DNA of 64,000 nt. Source: Radiobacillus deserti. Its GTDB lineage: Bacteria > Bacillota > Bacilli > Bacillales > Amphibacillaceae. This document shows positions 8,279-16,664 of the stretch, in pieces. A program made the position numbers and the translations under genes. The DNA is taken from assembly GCF_007301515.1 (NCBI RefSeq), contig NZ_CP041666.1, positions 2,356,001 through 2,420,000 on the forward strand, read 5' to 3'. Each line of letters opens with the position of its first letter. Within the stretch, counting starts at the first letter, position 1. The notes beneath the pieces are model-generated. The model searched no databases. It had not been told where the DNA came from and was given only the letters and a program-made list of their open reading frames with translations.

Positions 8279-8391
8279 CTTTCACCCTCCTACCCTTTAA
8301 TTTTCGCAATTAGTTATCTTTTATGTTCAACTTTTTTAACTTTTTGCATATGGTAAGATACGAACACAAACAACAAGAAAGGGTGAATTGG

Positions 8392-8637
8392 ATGAGGTTC
8401 GCAAACGATATTTTAGAGCGGTATTTTCAACACTTTAACGATAAGGACTCTTTAGATGTATTCATTTATTCCGTCTTGGAGCAGATGGATGAAAAAGACT
8501 TAATACAAGTATTAAAAGAATGTGATAAATCCGAGCTAAATGATCTTCTTACTCAATTTTTACGAAGTAAACTGGAGCATGAACTCCATAACGATGACCA
8601 ACAAATTGCCGTTTCTGATTGGACAAACATCCATTAA
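8392..8637 (+). CDS. small acidic helical protein of unknown function
   Basis: 81 residues, predicted entirely helical and cytosolic (RFANDILERYFQHFNDKDSL, then EQMDEKDLIQVLKECDK). The start is ATG 8392 with AAAGGGTG six bases upstream; a longer frame from 8323 has no ribosome binding site. It is divergent from the 103-residue gene, sharing a 113-bp intergenic region that probably holds both promoters. No family recognised and no obvious terminator of its own before the ABC gene ends at 8712. Confidence 0.6.
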   Translation: MRFANDILERYFQHFNDKDSLDVFIYSVLEQMDEKDLIQVLKECDKSELNDLLTQFLRSKLEHELHNDDQQIAVSDWTNIH

Positions 8638-8711
8638 ACATAGAACGGTTCCTAGCATATTTTCGTATTTATAATTAAAAAATCCCCATTGTTTCCAATG
8701 AGGATCCCGCT

Positions 8712-9563
8712 TTAGTTTAAAACCGTATTTGCTTGTACTTGATTTCGTTTCGCTTCTTCGACTGCACTTTTTATGAGGCAACGTCCTCTACCATGTGGGA
8801 TACACATTGGCGTTCCGAACATTGGATCATATGTGACATCACATTTCATTTGGAACACATCATGAACCAAATCACAATTGATAACAGCTTCAGGTCTACC
8901 TTGCGCATAAACCTTCTTATCTTTAATCGCAACAATATGATGCGCGTAACGACAAGCTAAATTCAAATCATGAAGCACCATGACAACCGTGCGGCCATCT
9001 CGCTCGTTTAACTCGAATAACAAATCTAATATTTCAATTTGGTGCGTCATATCTAAATAAGTTGTTGGCTCATCAAGAAGAATAGTATCCGTCTTTTGTG
9101 CCAATGTCATAGCAATCCAAGCGCGCTGGCGTTGACCACCGGATAATGAATCCACTGCACGATCCTTTAAATCCACCATGTTTGTAGACGTTAGAGCATC
9201 CATTACCGCATTCTCATCTTCTTGAGACCACTTCTTGAACATCCCTTTGTATGGATGTCTTCCTTGCTTTACTAAGTCATAAACAGACAATCCCTCCGGA
9301 CTAACTGGCCCTTGAGGTAAGATTGCTAATTTTTTTGCGACTTCCTTCGTAGGCATTTTGGCAATGTCTCCGCCTTCTAATATGACATTACCTTCCTTCG
9401 GTTTTAGCAAACGCGCCATTGAGCGAAGCAGTGTCGATTTCCCACAGCCATTTCCACCTATTAACACGGTGATTTCACCTTTAGGTATCGTTATGTTCAA
9501 ATCATCTATGATAATGTCTTCTCCGTAGCTTAACGTTAAATCTTTAGCTGTTAAAGTCTCCAT
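8712..9563 (-). CDS. yusV: Fe3+-siderophore ABC transporter ATPase (YusV/FhuC type)
   Basis: 283 residues with a full ABC ATPase set: Walker A GGNGCGKST near residue 37, Q-loop LPQGPV, signature LSGGQRQRAW near residue 142, Walker B ILLDEPTTYLD, and the H-loop VLHDLN. The subfamily is FecE/FhuC; the C-terminal tail with YDPMFGTPMCIPHGRGRC resembles B. subtilis YusV, a stand-alone ATPase that energises several siderophore permeases. No permease or binding protein lies nearby, so it must pair with components elsewhere. Two Fur-like boxes flank its promoter. AAGGGAGAG precedes the ATG. Confidence 0.88.
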   Translation of the reverse strand: METLTAKDLTLSYGEDIIIDDLNITIPKGEITVLIGGNGCGKSTLLRSMARLLKPKEGNVILEGGDIAKMPTKEVAKKLAILPQGPVSPEGLSVYDLVKQGRHPYKGMFKKWSQEDENAVMDALTSTNMVDLKDRAVDSLSGGQRQRAWIAMTLAQKTDTILLDEPTTYLDMTHQIEILDLLFELNERDGRTVVMVLHDLNLACRYAHHIVAIKDKKVYAQGRPEAVINCDLVHDVFQMKCDVTYDPMFGTPMCIPHGRGRCLIKSAVEEAKRNQVQANTVLN

Positions 9564-9613
9564 CGGAATCTCTCCCTTAGTGAGCGTTACCTTTCACGCC
9601 AAAATTCTCCAAT

Positions 9614-9628
9614 TGAGAATCTTTCTCC
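9614..9628 (-). promoter_or_regulatory. second Fur-like box, downstream of the yusV -10
   Basis: TGAGAATCTTTCTCC reads as an imperfect 7-1-7 inverted repeat of the Fur type. It lies just past the -10, in the region of transcript start, where binding would block polymerase. Confidence 0.55.
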
Positions 9629-9646
9629 ATTAGTTAATGTATCTCT

Positions 9647-9675
9647 AGTCTATTTGGTTTATGCCTTCTCGTCAA
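9647..9675 (-). promoter_or_regulatory. sigma-A promoter of yusV
   Basis: TTGACG (9670-9675) and TAGACT (9647-9652) spaced by 17 bp, between the two Fur-like boxes. Confidence 0.65.
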
Positions 9676-9681
9676 TGATTT

Positions 9682-9696
9682 TGATAATCTTTATCA
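9682..9696 (-). promoter_or_regulatory. Fur box upstream of yusV
   Basis: TGATAATCTTTATCA matches the Bacillus 7-1-7 Fur consensus TGATAATNATTATCA with one mismatch. It abuts the -35 of the yusV promoter. Confidence 0.85.
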
Positions 9697-9770
9697 ATTA
9701 TTTTTCTATATACCAAGATTATAAAAATTTACCAGTATAAAATCACATGAATTTCAACTATACTATTATA

Positions 9771-9784
9771 CGAACAAATGTTCG
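9771..9784 (+). promoter_or_regulatory. LexA/DinR (SOS) box
   Basis: CGAACAAATGTTCG is an exact match to the Bacillus DinR consensus CGAAC-N4-GTTCG. It lies 17 bp before the chosen start of the Y-family polymerase gene and next to TATACT/TATTAT-like -10 sequences. Confidence 0.93.
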
Positions 9785-9801
9785 AGAAAGGTCAGATTAG
9801 T

Positions 9802-11055
9802 ATGCATGATTTTAGCCATTTACCACGAAATGATGTTCTTTGTATAGATATGCGGTCTTTCTACGCAAGTGTAGAGTGTATGAAACACGGATTAGATCCA
9901 ATGACCGATATGCTTGCGGTTGTCGGCGATAAAAACCGTTCAGGCAGTATCATTCTTGCCGCTTCTCCTGAGTTAAAGCGACGACATGGCGTGAAAAATG
10001 TAAGTCGTTTTTTTGATTTACCTGATGATCCAAATATTCATGTCGTGGAAGCCAAGATGGGGGACTACATAAAGGTTTCTTTAGAAATAACTAAGCTCGT
10101 GAATCGCTACGTACCGAAAGAAGCGATTCACCAATATTCTGTTGACGAGGTTTGGGTTACGGTAAATGGGTTAGATAAAATATACGGTTCTCCGTATGAA
10201 GTGGCTAAAATGCTTCAAGATGAACTGAAAGACACGATGGGACTGACCTGCTCGATTGGAATTGGAGATAACAAATTTTTAGCAAAAGTCGTCATGGATT
10301 TATACGCCAAGAAAACAGGAATTGCAGAATGCCGATACGAAGATGTAGAACGATTGCTTTGGCCTACTCCGATTGAAGAAATATGGGGAATTGGTTCTCG
10401 CATGAAGCGTAATCTCAATCGGATGGGAATTGTTACACTCGGTCAGCTAGCAAACTATCCACTGGAACGGTTAAAAAAACGCTTTGGTATAATGGGAGAG
10501 CAATTCTATTGGCATGCATGGGGCGTCGATTTAAGCCCTGTTTTAGGGGACTTTCAAAAGCAGGAACAAAAAGGATTCGGGCATGGCATCACCCTTCTTC
10601 GTGATTATCGAAAGGACGAAGTGTACGCTTGCCTATTAGACTTGTGTGAAGAGGTTTGTCGACGAGCTCGGACTGCTAAAAAAGCTGGGAGAACGGTTCA
10701 TTTAGGAATTGGTTATTGTCAGGAAGTCGGTGGAGGATTCCATCGCTCTCGTTCGGTTGACCTCCCTACTAATATTACGATGGACGTGTACAATGTATGT
10801 GTAGAGCTTTTCGAAACCTTTTATGACGGGGTCAGCAAAGTTAGACGCGTCTTTGTTACACTTGATAATTTGTACGTAGATGAAGAAACCCAATTAGATT
10901 TATTCGAAAACCGAACAAAGAAAAAGGATATTGGATATGTGATGGATCAAATTAGAGATCGCTACGGATCGACTGCACTTCTCCGCGCTACAAGCTACAC
11001 CGAAGCTGGAGTCACCTTGGATCGAAGTAAAAAAATTGGTGGACATAAAGCTTGA
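9802..11055 (+). CDS. Y-family DNA polymerase, UvrX/YqjW type
   Basis: 417 residues, matching the UvrX/YqjW branch of DNA polymerase V-like enzymes that copy damaged DNA. The catalytic palm is intact: CIDMRSFYASVE near residue 15 and YSVDEVWV near residue 105 supply the metal-binding acidic residues. A helix-hairpin-helix GIGSRMKRNLNRMGI and little-finger domain follow. The start is ATG 9802; an upstream ATG at 9778 lies within the LexA box, so would be untenable. LexA control predicts induction by DNA damage. A YolD-like partner gene, usual beside UvrX, is not seen. A terminator follows. Confidence 0.9.
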   Translation: MHDFSHLPRNDVLCIDMRSFYASVECMKHGLDPMTDMLAVVGDKNRSGSIILAASPELKRRHGVKNVSRFFDLPDDPNIHVVEAKMGDYIKVSLEITKLVNRYVPKEAIHQYSVDEVWVTVNGLDKIYGSPYEVAKMLQDELKDTMGLTCSIGIGDNKFLAKVVMDLYAKKTGIAECRYEDVERLLWPTPIEEIWGIGSRMKRNLNRMGIVTLGQLANYPLERLKKRFGIMGEQFYWHAWGVDLSPVLGDFQKQEQKGFGHGITLLRDYRKDEVYACLLDLCEEVCRRARTAKKAGRTVHLGIGYCQEVGGGFHRSRSVDLPTNITMDVYNVCVELFETFYDGVSKVRRVFVTLDNLYVDEETQLDLFENRTKKKDIGYVMDQIRDRYGSTALLRATSYTEAGVTLDRSKKIGGHKA

Positions 11056-11061
11056 AACCTT

Positions 11062-11108
11062 ACCGAACTACCGAATTCTTTTCACAGATTGGGTAGTTCG
11101 GTTTTATA
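11062..11108 (+). terminator. terminator after the Y-family polymerase gene
   Basis: An 11-bp stem (11062-11072 with 11092-11102), 19-nt loop, followed by TTTATATTT. Confidence 0.85.
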
Positions 11109-11165
11109 TTTAAGTCATTTCATAGATTCCATCAAGTGCAACGTTATCGGTTTATCCTAGGCTTC

Positions 11166-11735
11166 TTACCTTCTTTTCAAAGAATCTATCTCAACTACCC
11201 CTTGTTCCCATTCCTCGCGCAATAGCCCATAACGAATCGAATCATAATAGACCCCATTGTAATAGCGACATTTTCGCAGCCGTGCTTCTAACGTCATGCC
11301 GAGTTTTTCACCAACCTTCATCATTCTATGGTTCCCAGACCACGTAGTAAAACCAACACGTGCAATTGGTAGCGTGTTGAATAGGTAATCAATTAGAAAA
11401 CGAATGGCTTTTGTACCATACCCTCCGCTCCAAAATTCTGGGCGATAAATAACGATTCCCATTTCTAGCCATCGAGATGGCTCATGCTCCCAATAGTAGC
11501 CACAGGTTCCGATGATTTGCTCCCCTACTTGAAGCGCAAACCGACTATCCAACCTTACATATTGATCCTTAATGGCCAAAAATTCTTCATAAGACATGGA
11601 TTCATGCTTAAAATATGGTGCATCCCATTTCTTCCATTCAGGATGTTCTTCTTTATAAATAAGCTCCCATAATTCTGGTAAATCCTGCTCATCTATTGTA
11701 CGAATCACTAATTCCCCTTCTTGAAAAAACAACAT
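11166..11735 (-). CDS. GNAT acetyltransferase, RimJ/RimL-like
   Basis: 189 residues with a GNAT fold (acetyltransf_3). The acetyl-CoA loop is YRPEFWSGGYGTKAI near residue 95-110, and the later GNHRMMKVGEKLGM is the usual alpha4 segment; the end ARLRKCRYYNGVYYDSIRYGLL is typical of RimJ/RimL-type proteins acting on protein N-termini or small molecules. Substrate unknown. AGGGGGG lies inside the end of menE, and only 8 bp separate the genes, so it is likely the last gene of the menE transcript, in the place menC holds in B. subtilis. Confidence 0.85.
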   Translation of the reverse strand: MLFFQEGELVIRTIDEQDLPELWELIYKEEHPEWKKWDAPYFKHESMSYEEFLAIKDQYVRLDSRFALQVGEQIIGTCGYYWEHEPSRWLEMGIVIYRPEFWSGGYGTKAIRFLIDYLFNTLPIARVGFTTWSGNHRMMKVGEKLGMTLEARLRKCRYYNGVYYDSIRYGLLREEWEQGVVEIDSLKRR

Positions 11736-11743
11736 AATCCCCC

Positions 11744-13219
11744 CTAGCTCTGTTTCTCTAATTCCTCATGGAGCTTGTATCGTAATAGCTTGTTCGAAGC
11801 ATTTCGTGGGAGAGCATCTACAAAATAAAAAACAGTTGGCACTTTATATTTTGCTAAGTGAGATAAGCAATGCTCTTTTAAGTTTCCTTCTGTAACATGA
11901 CCTTCCCGCACGATAAAAGCAACAGGAACCTGTCCCCACTTCGAATCTGACTTTCCTACTACACCGACATCTTTTACTCCTTCAACACCAAGTAAGACCT
12001 CTTCAATTTCTGCCGGATAAATGTTTTCTCCACCAGAAACAATCAAATCCTTACGACGATCTAGTACGTACAGAAACCCGTCTTTGTCTTGATAACCAAG
12101 GTCACCTGTTGCTAACCAATCCCCTTGTCTAGGCTCCCGCTTATAATAGCCATTGGAAACCATCGGTCCTTTTACAACAATTTCACCAGCTTCCCCTGGT
12201 GCTACTTCCTTGCCATTTTGTACAATTTTCAATTGGGCAGGCATAAGCGCTTTTCCAGCTGAACCTAGCTTCTCTAACGCATCCTTCGGACTTAATGTTG
12301 CAATCTGTGAGGAAGTTTCTGTTAATCCATATGTTTGAAAAATAGGAACCGCAAGACTTTTTGCTTTTTCTAGCAATGGTTTCGGAGCAGGTCCACCACC
12401 TAAAAGCATACAGCGAAACGAAGCTGGATACGTAACGCTATCGTTAAGCTTGTCTAACAATTGATGAACCATCACCGAAACAACCGAAACAATCGTAACT
12501 CCACGCTTCATGATTCCTTCATGAACTGCTTCAACAGAAAAACGAGGCAACAAATACATAGGCATACCATAAATGACACTTTTCAAAGCGATAGATAACC
12601 CACCAACGTGGAATAGTGGCAAGGTGGCTAACCACTTATCAGACTTATGTAATCCTAGGTTCAAAGAAGACGCCGTCGCACTCCACCAATGATTTTCATA
12701 GGTGTGTAACACCCCTTTTGGAAACCCCGTAGTTCCCGATGTGTACATGATGGTGAACACATCGTTCAGGTTTATTTCCTGTTTCAAACAAACAGATGCG
12801 GATAATTGTTTCTCCAGTTCCAAAAAGGTTAAAGGTGTGAATTTCTGCTGGTCGCTTGCCTGCATTGCTACCGATGTGAAATCAGGGTCACAGATCAATC
12901 CAACTACGTCCGCATCTTCAAGCTGATAGGCTATTTCCGATGCTGTTAATCTCGTGTTAAGTAAAACTGCCACTGCTCCTAAATATGAAATAGCATGAAC
13001 AGTCACAATCATTTCCACCTTATTTCCTGATAGAATAGCTACATGATTTCCTTCTTTTATCCCTATGGAAGCGAGCTTTTGCGCATAGGATTGGCTTCTC
13101 CTTTGCAATTCTCGAAATGTAATTGTTTCTCCAGAAGGCTGTTCAATTGCAATGTGATTCGGGTTTAACGCCGCTTGTTTATCTAGCCAATGTGGTAAAC
13201 GTATTGACATAACAACCAT
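11744..13219 (-). CDS. menE: 2-succinylbenzoate-CoA ligase
   Basis: 491 residues of the acyl-adenylate enzyme superfamily; activates o-succinylbenzoate with ATP and CoA in menaquinone synthesis. Visible core motifs are YTSGTTGFPKG (A3), QTYGLTETSS (A5), TGDLGY (A7), DRRKDLIVSGGENIYP (A8) and the C-terminal lysine in NKLLRYKL (A10). Context with menF-D-H-B fixes the identity. ATG 13219 has AAGGG seven bases upstream; ATG 13210 is the alternative. A terminator hairpin separates it from menB, so it may have reduced or separate expression. Confidence 0.94.
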   Translation of the reverse strand: MVVMSIRLPHWLDKQAALNPNHIAIEQPSGETITFRELQRRSQSYAQKLASIGIKEGNHVAILSGNKVEMIVTVHAISYLGAVAVLLNTRLTASEIAYQLEDADVVGLICDPDFTSVAMQASDQQKFTPLTFLELEKQLSASVCLKQEINLNDVFTIMYTSGTTGFPKGVLHTYENHWWSATASSLNLGLHKSDKWLATLPLFHVGGLSIALKSVIYGMPMYLLPRFSVEAVHEGIMKRGVTIVSVVSVMVHQLLDKLNDSVTYPASFRCMLLGGGPAPKPLLEKAKSLAVPIFQTYGLTETSSQIATLSPKDALEKLGSAGKALMPAQLKIVQNGKEVAPGEAGEIVVKGPMVSNGYYKREPRQGDWLATGDLGYQDKDGFLYVLDRRKDLIVSGGENIYPAEIEEVLLGVEGVKDVGVVGKSDSKWGQVPVAFIVREGHVTEGNLKEHCLSHLAKYKVPTVFYFVDALPRNASNKLLRYKLHEELEKQS

Positions 13220-13239
13220 TTCCTTTCCCTTCTAGGTTT

Positions 13240-13278
13240 ACGAGTAAAAATAAAACCCTTGCAAGCTGCAAAGGTTTT
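13240..13278 (-). terminator. terminator between menB and menE
   Basis: An 11-bp stem with one wobble (13252-13262 with 13268-13278), loop of 5, then TTTTATTTTTA on the minus strand. It lies inside the men cluster. Confidence 0.8.
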
Positions 13279-13286
13279 ATCAAACA

Positions 13287-14105
13287 TTAAGGGAAACGAG
13301 GGAACTGTTTAAAGTCTGGTTTACGTTTTTCTTTAAACGCATCTCGTCCTTCTTTTGCCTCGTCTGTTGTATAGTAAAGTAATGTAGCGTCCCCACCCAT
13401 TTGTTGCAATCCTGCTAAACCGTCCGTATCCGCATTAAACGATGCTTTTAAGAAACGAAGGGCAGTCGGGGATTTTTCAAGCATCTCTTCACACCATTGA
13501 ACTGTCTCTTCCTCCAATTTTTCTAAAGGAACAACTGTATTGACTAAGCCCATATCAAGCGCTTCTTGTGCATTGTATTGACGGCATAAGTACCAAATTT
13601 CACGAGCTTTTTTATGTCCTACGATACGTGCAAGTAATCCTGCACCGTACCCAGCATCAAAGCTTCCTACTTTCGGTCCAGTTTGTCCGAAAACAGCGTT
13701 ATCCGCTGCAATCGTTAAATCACACACGACATGAAGCACATGTCCACCACCAATTGCATAACCAGAAACCATAGCCACTACCGGCTTTGGAATTACACGA
13801 ATTAAACGTTGTAAGTCCAGCACGTTTAGACGAGGAATTTCATCCTCCCCTACATATCCTCCGTGCCCGCGCACCTTTTGGTCTCCACCTGAGCAAAATG
13901 CCTTTCCACCTGCACCAGCAAGCACAATAACACCTACACTTGAATCATCTCTAGCACGCATAAAAGCGTCAATCATTTCATTTACAGTTTGTGGGCGGAA
14001 TGCGTTATGTACCTCAGGTCTGTTAATTGTAACTTTTGCAATTCCACCATGCTTTTCAAAAAGTATATCTTCGTACTCTCGGATGGTTTCCCATTGGATC
14101 GTCAT
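13287..14105 (-). CDS. menB: 1,4-dihydroxy-2-naphthoyl-CoA synthase
   Basis: 272 residues, crotonase fold; closes the second ring of the naphthoate in menaquinone synthesis. It is close to B. subtilis MenB throughout: ITINRPEVHNAF-like N-terminus, GGDQKVRGHGGYVG, the oxyanion-hole and bicarbonate-site region SGYAIGGGHVLH, and the C-terminus KRKPDFKQFPRFP. The start is ATG 14105, with GGGGG eight bases upstream; the longer frame from 14120 has no ribosome binding site. It lies 20 bp after menH. Confidence 0.97.
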   Translation of the reverse strand: MTIQWETIREYEDILFEKHGGIAKVTINRPEVHNAFRPQTVNEMIDAFMRARDDSSVGVIVLAGAGGKAFCSGGDQKVRGHGGYVGEDEIPRLNVLDLQRLIRVIPKPVVAMVSGYAIGGGHVLHVVCDLTIAADNAVFGQTGPKVGSFDAGYGAGLLARIVGHKKAREIWYLCRQYNAQEALDMGLVNTVVPLEKLEEETVQWCEEMLEKSPTALRFLKASFNADTDGLAGLQQMGGDATLLYYTTDEAKEGRDAFKEKRKPDFKQFPRFP

Positions 14106-14125
14106 TCGAAGAACCCCCATTCTTG

Positions 14126-14926
14126 TTAATCTATCTGATTTAATAGAAAGTCATGTACTATTGTATCAAAAAATTCCGGATCTTCCACATGAACTGCATG
14201 TCCTACATTCCGAACAACAATACATGCACAGGATAAGAGCTTTTCTTTCATGGCATTAGCAATTTGAACAAACTTTGTATCCCGATCTCCAACAATTAGC
14301 TGAACTGGAATTGAAAGGGTGGACAACGAATCCCACCAAGACGGTTGACTTCCCGTTCCAATCCCTCTAAGGGAAGCTGCTAATCCTAACGCAGTATGCT
14401 GTAACCTCTCTTCACGAATCCGTTGCTGTATGGAAATCGGTAAATGCTGTTGCGTCTCAAATAAGGGAATAGATTCCCAAAAATCCACGAAGGATTCAAT
14501 TCCATGGTGCTCTAGCATTTGAGCCAGTTGCTCATCCTTCTCTATTCTAAAATAACGGTCCTCTTTTTCTTTTATCCCTGGAGAGCTACTTTCTAACACT
14601 AAGGCTCGAACTTGGTCCGGATAATAGTTTGCAAAGGAAAGTGCAATTCTTCCACCCATCGAATACCCTATTACATAAACGGAAGATAAGTTCAAAACAG
14701 CTAATAGGTAATGAAGCTCCTCACAAACCATATCCATGGACAACGTTCGCTTTACATCTGTTTTTCCGTGACCGGGTAAATCAAGACTAATTACCCTATA
14801 TCTATTCCTTTTTTTCAGAAAATCCCACGTGCGATGAGAGCCAGTAAATCCGTGTAGGGCTAAAATTGGTATCCCTTCACCTGTATCCTCCACCCAATAC
14901 TTTCCGTATTGTAATTCAACGAACAT
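14126..14926 (-). CDS. menH: SHCHC synthase (alpha/beta hydrolase) MenH
   Basis: 266 residues, alpha/beta hydrolase; removes pyruvate from SEPHCHC to give SHCHC. The oxyanion motif LHGFTGSHRTW is near residue 25, the nucleophile elbow GYSMGGR near 90, the acid in VGDRDTKF and the catalytic His in NVGHAVHVE near 245. The start is ATG 14926 with AAGGGTGAG, 4 bp after the menD stop; translation is probably coupled. B. subtilis calls this gene ytxM/menH. Confidence 0.93.
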   Translation of the reverse strand: MFVELQYGKYWVEDTGEGIPILALHGFTGSHRTWDFLKKRNRYRVISLDLPGHGKTDVKRTLSMDMVCEELHYLLAVLNLSSVYVIGYSMGGRIALSFANYYPDQVRALVLESSSPGIKEKEDRYFRIEKDEQLAQMLEHHGIESFVDFWESIPLFETQQHLPISIQQRIREERLQHTALGLAASLRGIGTGSQPSWWDSLSTLSIPVQLIVGDRDTKFVQIANAMKEKLLSCACIVVRNVGHAVHVEDPEFFDTIVHDFLLNQID

Positions 14927-14930
14927 ACGC

Positions 14931-16664
14931 TCACCCTTCGAGGTAGGCAAGTAATTCTTGCTCTATCTTCTGCCATTTCTGACGGTGCCAAGCCACATTT
15001 TCGCTTCGATTTGTTTCGATTTCAATGACAGACACCCCTTTTGTTTCATGGCTCTTTTCTAACACATCTTTTACTTCGTCCCACGTGGCTGGCTTTGCAT
15101 ACTTCCCATCGTAGAGCTCCACCATTTTTTGAATACTCATATGTAATGGAGTACCAAATAACACCTCAAAATGATCCGCTTGTTTTGCTTGCGGTAAGAA
15201 AGAGAAAATCCCTCCACCATTGTTATTGATTAACACAATGGTCATGTCAATCTCATATTGTTTTCCAACTAGTAATCCATTGAAGTCATGGTAAAAAGAA
15301 ATATCCCCGATAAGTAACGTTACCTTTTGACCAGTAGCAGCAGCACCGAGAGCACTAGAAGTGATGCCATCTATTCCATTCGCTCCTCGGTTTCCTAAGA
15401 TAGATAGAGATTTGGGCGTGTTCATAAAGAATGTATCAAGATCTCGAACTGGCATGCTATTCCCAACATAAATCGTACTACCTTCTGGAACGGCTTCGGC
15501 TAGATGTTTTACTGTATGACCTTCGGTTAACGCATCCGTTGTTTCTTCCATTAGTATAGCTTTTGTTTTTTCGTTACATGTTTTCCACGTCTGTAACCAA
15601 TCCGGTTCAAAAGAAACAGCTTCCGCCATTACTTTCTCACAAAAAGAAATAGGATCGCTATATATGAAAGTTGTTTCCTTACCAGTCGGTTCTCGGTACC
15701 CATCATGCGCTTCTACTACGTACTGATCGATATCCGAAAATTGTTTCATGAGAAGCAAATACGGCTTAGAAACAGGCATCGCTCCAAAGCGAAGAACAAA
15801 ATCTGGTTTTAGGAATGTGCGAACTTGTTCACTCTTCAAAATAGAATCGTAGGTCTCCACCACAACCTCTTTGTCGTGGTGTCCTGCGCGTAGTTGAGAT
15901 AGTGGGTCCGCTAGAATCGGAAGCTGCCACTGCTTCGCTAATGCTACGACAGCCTTCGCTAAGGCATGGTCCTCTTGTGGTCCAACTACGATCAGTCCTT
16001 TTGAATAGTGAGAAAATCTAGTTGCGAGATAATGTAACTGATTTTCATCCAACACCTTGTTCCCAATCGAATGAGCATGATAGGCTTTAGAACGGTCTTC
16101 CCATAGAGAAGGTAGCGTAAAATCTGGTACTAAAGGCTCTCGAAATGGAAAATTCAAATGAACAGGTCCTGCATTTCCTCCAACTGCAACCGAATAGGCG
16201 CGTGATGCTTTGCTTCGAACATACTGGCGTGCGCTAGAAGATGCTTCAGGTAACGCCATTTCATGAAACCATTTTACATAGTTCCGAAACATATCGATTT
16301 GATCAATCGCTTGCGGTGCTCCAACATCCCGAAGCTCATGCGGTCGATCCGCAGTCAACACAAGAAGAGGCACACGACTATAGTGAGCCTCTACGATAGC
16401 TGGGTAATAATTTGCGGCAGCTGTGCCTGACGTACAAAGAATGGCAACTGGTCTTTTAGTTTGCTTCGCCATACCTAAAGCGAAATAAGCAGCAGACCGT
16501 TCATCCATGTTTACCCAATGCTGTATGTTTGGGTGCTCTGCAAACGTGAGCGCAAGTGGCGTAGATCTGGATCCAGGTGATATGACCACGTCCGTCAATC
16601 CACTATGAGAAAGCTCATCAACAAAGCTTGTAACATATCTAGTCAAAATTTCCGTATGGTCCAT
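14931..16664 (-). CDS. menD: SEPHCHC synthase
   Basis: 577 residues, thiamine-diphosphate enzyme that joins isochorismate and 2-oxoglutarate in the first committed step of menaquinone synthesis. N-terminal VISPGSRSTPLALTF is the MenD signature with the cofactor-activating Glu downstream; GDISFYHDFNGLL near residue 445 with NNNGGGIFSF is the ThDP/Mg site. Its ATG overlaps the menF stop by one base (TAATG), with GGAGG inside menF, showing translational coupling. Confidence 0.97.
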   Translation of the reverse strand: MDHTEILTRYVTSFVDELSHSGLTDVVISPGSRSTPLALTFAEHPNIQHWVNMDERSAAYFALGMAKQTKRPVAILCTSGTAAANYYPAIVEAHYSRVPLLVLTADRPHELRDVGAPQAIDQIDMFRNYVKWFHEMALPEASSSARQYVRSKASRAYSVAVGGNAGPVHLNFPFREPLVPDFTLPSLWEDRSKAYHAHSIGNKVLDENQLHYLATRFSHYSKGLIVVGPQEDHALAKAVVALAKQWQLPILADPLSQLRAGHHDKEVVVETYDSILKSEQVRTFLKPDFVLRFGAMPVSKPYLLLMKQFSDIDQYVVEAHDGYREPTGKETTFIYSDPISFCEKVMAEAVSFEPDWLQTWKTCNEKTKAILMEETTDALTEGHTVKHLAEAVPEGSTIYVGNSMPVRDLDTFFMNTPKSLSILGNRGANGIDGITSSALGAAATGQKVTLLIGDISFYHDFNGLLVGKQYEIDMTIVLINNNGGGIFSFLPQAKQADHFEVLFGTPLHMSIQKMVELYDGKYAKPATWDEVKDVLEKSHETKGVSVIEIETNRSENVAWHRQKWQKIEQELLAYLEG

